NCBI GenBank assembly: GCA_947074135.1
Contig: CAMTOL010000071.1
Coordinates: forward strand, 1 to 9,519
Reading direction: 5' to 3'
Source: an uncultured Rikenellaceae bacterium
GTDB taxonomy: Bacteria; Bacteroidota; Bacteroidia; Bacteroidales; Rikenellaceae
DNA: 9,519 nt
The position numbers were made by a program, and so were the translations under genes. Position 1 is the stretch's first letter, and each line of letters starts with the position of its first letter. Shown here piece by piece: positions 6,813 to 9,519 of this stretch. The notes below the pieces were generated by a model that saw only the letters and a program-made list of their open reading frames with translations, was not told the origin of the DNA and did not search any database.

Positions 6813-7523
6813 TTACCAGTTTTTACCATTCCCAACACCAACAGCTTTGGCCTTCTCTTTTTCGACTTTCTCTTTTGTGCGGTCTTCTGCTCTCTGTATT
6901 GCATCGGCCATACGTTCGGCGTCGGCTCTACTTTCAGGTTTTTGACCCTGTTGTTGTTGATCTTGCTTATTATCTTTGTTTTGATCTTTGTTTTGATCCT
7001 GATTCTGGTCTTGATTCTGGTTCTGATCTTGATTCTGATCTTGATTTTGGTTGTCATCTCCGCCTCCGCCGCCATCGCCATCTTGTTTCAACGCTTGTGC
7101 ATAAGCCAAATTATACTTAGCCTGTTGGTCGTTGGGGTTACGTCGGAGCGAGTTTTTATAACTCTCTATTGCCTCGTCAAGTTTGCGCTGTGCCAGTTCG
7201 GCATTGCCTTTATTGTAGAACGCTTCTGCTAGTTCAGTCGCACTAAGCTCTTGATTTTCGGTCACCTTTCCCCACGCAGAGGCAGCCTCTTCTAGCTGTT
7301 CAGAGCGGAAAAGTGCACTACCAAGGTTTGACATTGCCTTTGGAGATGCTCCGTTTTGTTGTAACGCACTACGGTACTGAACTTCGGCATTGGTGTAGTT
7401 GCCAGAGTTATACTCTTTGTTGCCTTGTCTGATATCAGAATTTTCTTGTTGGGCTCTAACGCTATTCGAAAATAGTATCCCTGTAATGATACCCAACGTA
7501 ATAATAAATACTCTATTTTTCAT
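6813..7523 (-). CDS. batC: BatC-like TPR protein, exported
   Basis: This 236-residue protein begins with a signal peptide (MKNRVFIITLGIITGILF, cleaved near residue 24, VRA before Gln25). TPR helices follow at about 28-60, 62-92 and 98-132, with a partial repeat to 147. The second half is unusual: a Gly run (151-155) leads into an Asn/Gln/Asp-rich stretch (about 158-192) built from NQDQ-like units. A conserved charged segment (SRADAERMADAIQ and EKVEKEK, about 198-226) resembles the C-terminus of BatC proteins. I chose ATG 7523 because an in-frame start at 7568 would put a basic 15-residue leader before the signal peptide. The chosen start overlaps the preceding gene by 11 bases. The TPRs suggest a protein-interaction role in the periplasm with BatA, BatB or BatD. 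Its position before batA, rather than after batB, is atypical, so orthology to BatC is likely but not certain. Confidence 0.8.
   Translation of the reverse strand: MKNRVFIITLGIITGILFSNSVRAQQENSDIRQGNKEYNSGNYTNAEVQYRSALQQNGASPKAMSNLGSALFRSEQLEEAASAWGKVTENQELSATELAEAFYNKGNAELAQRKLDEAIESYKNSLRRNPNDQQAKYNLAYAQALKQDGDGGGGGDDNQNQDQNQDQNQNQDQNQDQNKDQNKDNKQDQQQQGQKPESRADAERMADAIQRAEDRTKEKVEKEKAKAVGVGNGKNW
6957..7052 (-). repeat. NQDQ-coding short repeats inside the TPR gene
   Basis: About 32 codons encode near-repetitive Asn-Gln-Asp-Gln units, later with Lys (NKDQNKD). At the DNA level the plus strand shows recurring TTGATTCTG and TTGATCTT pieces, six-base units that keep the frame. This is a low-complexity linker prone to slippage in multiples of codons. 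It also creates a false hydrophobic open frame on the opposite strand. Confidence 0.85.
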
Positions 7524-8598
7524 CTTCTTTTCTCTCTGCTTCTGCCTCTTTGTTGGTTGGCGTTTCACTCTTAGTTGATGATTCTTTTTCGATTTCTGTT
7601 TTAACCTCTAGTACATTGTGGTCTTCGAGTTTGTCGATGTCAACCTCTTCAATCTCGATTGGCTTTGTCTGCTCAACATAATAATATGCATCGAAATATG
7701 CTGTTTCGCACTCTTCGGCTTCTGGCGTTGCTTTAGCAAATTTAGCCAAGTCTGCCATCGCAAAAAGCTCTCCCATTGATTTTAGGAGTTTCTCTTCAGT
7801 GTGCATCGAGCGTAGTGCAGCTAGAATCTCTTTGCTGGTCATCTCCATTGCCGAAATTCCATATCTATCCTCCATATAAGTACGTAAAACATCTGTAATT
7901 GCAGAGAAATACTCTTTGACCTGCCCACTTTGCCATAGCTTCTGGTTTCGTATGTTTTCGAGCGAGTTGATAGCTCTAAGGTGTGGAGGAACAGCTTTTC
8001 GTGCAGCCCGAAGTGCTCTTTTACGTTTGATATACCACCAAACTCCAAATGCAATAACGCCAATAACCACCAAAATAGCTAGAATAACTATCCAGTTATC
8101 CGCAATATAGGCTTTAAATTCAGCCCACGAAAAAGGAGCGTCTTGTATTGGTTTGATATCTTCTGGGACATCTTGGGTGGTGTCAATGGCAAAAGTTCCG
8201 ACAACAAGCACGTCGTTTCCTCGTGCAAAAAGTGTGTCGAATGGCTCTTTTGTGCCAGTTAAGACTGGGAAGCTATCAAGAATATAATTTCCTGCATCGA
8301 ATGCCGTAATCACATAGTTGATTCTTAGACCAATAGTTCGATTTTCGTCGTAGAGTGTATCAACTATTGGACCTTCGATAATTTCGAGCTTATCAGTTAG
8401 TTTACCATCTTTGAACATAGGGATACTAATCTCACTCGCCATATCTTTGTCAATGTTGATAAAGAGTGATAGAGTGTCGCCGAGCATTATCGAGTCTTTC
8501 GATATGCCCATACGAGCCTTAGTATCGACCATTTGAGCAGTCGAATAAAGCGTTACTACCCCGAAAATGGCTATAAATATTGCAAAATATTTTTTCAT
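7513..8598 (-). CDS. Bat-operon membrane protein (BatD/DUF4381-like)
   Basis: This 361-residue protein lies between the DUF58 and TPR genes, where Bacteroidota Bat clusters usually carry a gene of this kind. A signal peptide spans residues 1-21 or so (MKKYFAIFIAIFGVV, then STAQ). A beta-rich periplasmic domain of about 150 residues follows, then one transmembrane helix (about 169-190, bounded by WYIKRKR). The cytoplasmic helical domain (about 200-310) contains LWQSGQVKEYFSAITDVLR and YGISAMEMTSKEIL, similar to the cytoplasmic part of BatD and DUF4381 proteins. The last 50 residues are a charged Glu/Lys tail. The open frame can start at a GTG (8616), but ATG 8598 begins a proper signal peptide and is preferred; the bases before it are A-rich with no clear Shine-Dalgarno sequence. 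The end overlaps the next gene by 11 bases. Function is unknown; it probably joins the periplasmic and cytoplasmic parts of the Bat machinery. Confidence 0.82.
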   Translation of the reverse strand: MKKYFAIFIAIFGVVTLYSTAQMVDTKARMGISKDSIMLGDTLSLFINIDKDMASEISIPMFKDGKLTDKLEIIEGPIVDTLYDENRTIGLRINYVITAFDAGNYILDSFPVLTGTKEPFDTLFARGNDVLVVGTFAIDTTQDVPEDIKPIQDAPFSWAEFKAYIADNWIVILAILVVIGVIAFGVWWYIKRKRALRAARKAVPPHLRAINSLENIRNQKLWQSGQVKEYFSAITDVLRTYMEDRYGISAMEMTSKEILAALRSMHTEEKLLKSMGELFAMADLAKFAKATPEAEECETAYFDAYYYVEQTKPIEIEEVDIDKLEDHNVLEVKTEIEKESSTKSETPTNKEAEAERKEDEK

Positions 8599-8608
8599 TA
8601 TTTTTATT

Positions 8609-8624
8609 GTGATCACTTGATCAC
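8609..8624. promoter_or_regulatory. Perfect inverted repeat between two bat genes
   Basis: GTGATCA (8609-8615) and TGATCAC (8618-8624) form a perfect 7-bp inverted repeat with two bases between. It fills half of the 31-base gap after the DUF58 gene. It could be a binding site or simply a small RNA hairpin near the next start. The spacer is too short for a stable hairpin without opening the inner pairs. Confidence 0.4.
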
Positions 8625-8629
8625 TAAAA

Positions 8630-9511
8630 TTAACGCATTTTAAATAGTTTGATTAGCGACATTACATAATCTTCATCGGTTGAAATAGCAATCGAATCAA
8701 TTTTCTTGCTTTTCAAAGCTTCGTCAATCTTTGTGGCTCTCATATTGAAGTGTCCAGCGTAGCGTTTGCGAACATTGCTGCTCGATGTGTCAACCCACTT
8801 AACAGCTCCAGTTTCAGCGTCACGAAGCTCCACAATACCCACGTTTGGCATCTCAGCCTCACGTTTGTCGTAGAGTCGAAGTGCTACTAAGTCGTGTTTA
8901 GAACTTGCAATCGATAGCGTTTGTGACTCGCTGCCAGCCAGTTTTCCTCCGTCCATAAAGTCCGAAAGAATGAAAGCAGTCGAACGCTTCTTCTGAACTC
9001 CAACAAAAAATTGAAGTGCCGAAGCAATGTCAGTCCCTTTGCTCGTTGGTTCAAAATCTATTAAATCCGAAATAATACGAAGTACGTGTTGGCGACCTTT
9101 TTTAGGTGGTACATACTTTTCGACCTTGTCGGTAAAAAAGATAGCACCCACTTTGTCGTTGTTTTGAGCTGCCGAAAAGGCAATAACTGCTGCTATTTCG
9201 GTAGCCAATTGACGTTTATACATAGTGCGAGTGCCGAACGTACCCGATGCACTAATATCAATTAGGAGCATCATCGTTAGTTCACGCTCCTCCTCATATA
9301 GTTTGATGTGAGGCGAACGAGTACGAGCCGTCACGTTCCAGTCAATGTCACGTACGTCATCACCGATGCGATACTCGCGCACCTCGCTAAATGCCATACC
9401 ACTACCCTTAAAGGCAGTGTGATACTTGCCTGCAAAAATCTCTTTCGACAGCCCACGAGTCTTACTCTCTATCCTGCGTACTTTCTTTAATATGTCGTTA
9501 CTTTTGCTCAT
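8630..9511 (-). CDS. DUF58 protein of the MoxR-Bat cluster
   Basis: This 293-residue protein contains the DUF58 signature FSEVREYRIGDDVRDIDW (41-58), followed by TARTRSPHIKLYEEER (61-76). DUF58 proteins carry a degenerate or complete VWA-like fold; here the metal-site residues look intact: Asp85-x-Ser87-x-Ser89 in LIDISAS, Thr160 in KGTDIAS, and Asp184 in LSDF. There is no signal peptide or membrane helix, so it should be cytoplasmic. In known clusters the gene sits next to moxR, which encodes an AAA+ ATPase, and the two are thought to work together as chaperone-like factors for the Bat proteins. The start at 9511 is preceded by TAAATGAG, so an upstream gene could end at TAA (9517-9519) or TGA (9513-9515), consistent with a moxR gene just outside the window. 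The protein appears complete, with an N-terminus of typical length. Confidence 0.92.
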   Translation of the reverse strand: MSKSNDILKKVRRIESKTRGLSKEIFAGKYHTAFKGSGMAFSEVREYRIGDDVRDIDWNVTARTRSPHIKLYEEERELTMMLLIDISASGTFGTRTMYKRQLATEIAAVIAFSAAQNNDKVGAIFFTDKVEKYVPPKKGRQHVLRIISDLIDFEPTSKGTDIASALQFFVGVQKKRSTAFILSDFMDGGKLAGSESQTLSIASSKHDLVALRLYDKREAEMPNVGIVELRDAETGAVKWVDTSSSNVRKRYAGHFNMRATKIDEALKSKKIDSIAISTDEDYVMSLIKLFKMR

Positions 9512-9519
9512 CTCATTTA

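Noticed and set aside
6792..7232. Plus-strand 146-codon open frame with a long Leu/Ile/Val run
   Set aside because: It is the antisense of the TPR gene; the hydrophobic run is only the complement of the NQDQ-coding repeat.
7524..7568. Upstream in-frame ATG for the TPR gene giving 15 extra residues
   Set aside because: It would place a strongly basic leader before the signal peptide and overlap the preceding gene by 56 bases; ATG 7523 fits better.
8599..8616. GTG start for the BatD/DUF4381-like gene
   Set aside because: ATG 8598 begins a standard signal peptide (MKKYFAIF); the extra six residues add nothing recognisable.

Overview
The window looks like a chromosomal segment from a member of the Bacteroidota, most likely Bacteroidales. 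The main reason is a nearly intact Bat (Bacteroides aerotolerance) operon. Supporting signs are the lack of strong Shine-Dalgarno sequences, A-rich stretches before starts, promoter-like TAnnTTTG and TTTG elements, and secreted proteins cleaved before Gln (AQ). No tRNA, rRNA, CRISPR array, insertion sequence or phage gene was seen.

Left part (1-2778). Bases 1-454 hold no intact gene. On the minus strand this stretch carries a decayed C-terminus of an OmpR/PhoB-type response regulator (149-250), and a related short repeat lies near the left edge. Two independent plus-strand genes follow. The first is a nitroreductase-family flavoprotein with a lipoprotein-like signal (455-1063), ending at a strong intrinsic terminator. 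The second is a secreted C69/U34-family dipeptidase (1195-2778).

Right part (2870-9511). Six minus-strand genes are packed head to tail and converge on the dipeptidase at a long shared hairpin (2806-2852). In transcription order they are: a DUF58 protein, a membrane protein of the BatD/DUF4381 type, a TPR protein (BatC-like), BatA, BatB and BatD. They look co-transcribed from a promoter beyond base 9519, where a moxR-type AAA+ ATPase gene would be expected. In the usual model, MoxR and the DUF58 protein act in the cytoplasm. BatA and BatB sit in the inner membrane with MIDAS-containing VWA domains facing outward. BatC and BatD supply periplasmic TPR and beta-rich domains, and the complex supports envelope integrity and stress or oxygen tolerance. 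The exact biochemical job remains unknown.

The most notable points are the order of the operon, with batC before batA rather than between batB and batD, and the lack of batE. The only sizeable gap inside the operon lies exactly between batC and batA. It contains a perfect TAnnTTTG match, a dyad and five copies of a 7-bp repeat ending 5 bp from the batA start. No clearly new multi-gene system was found.
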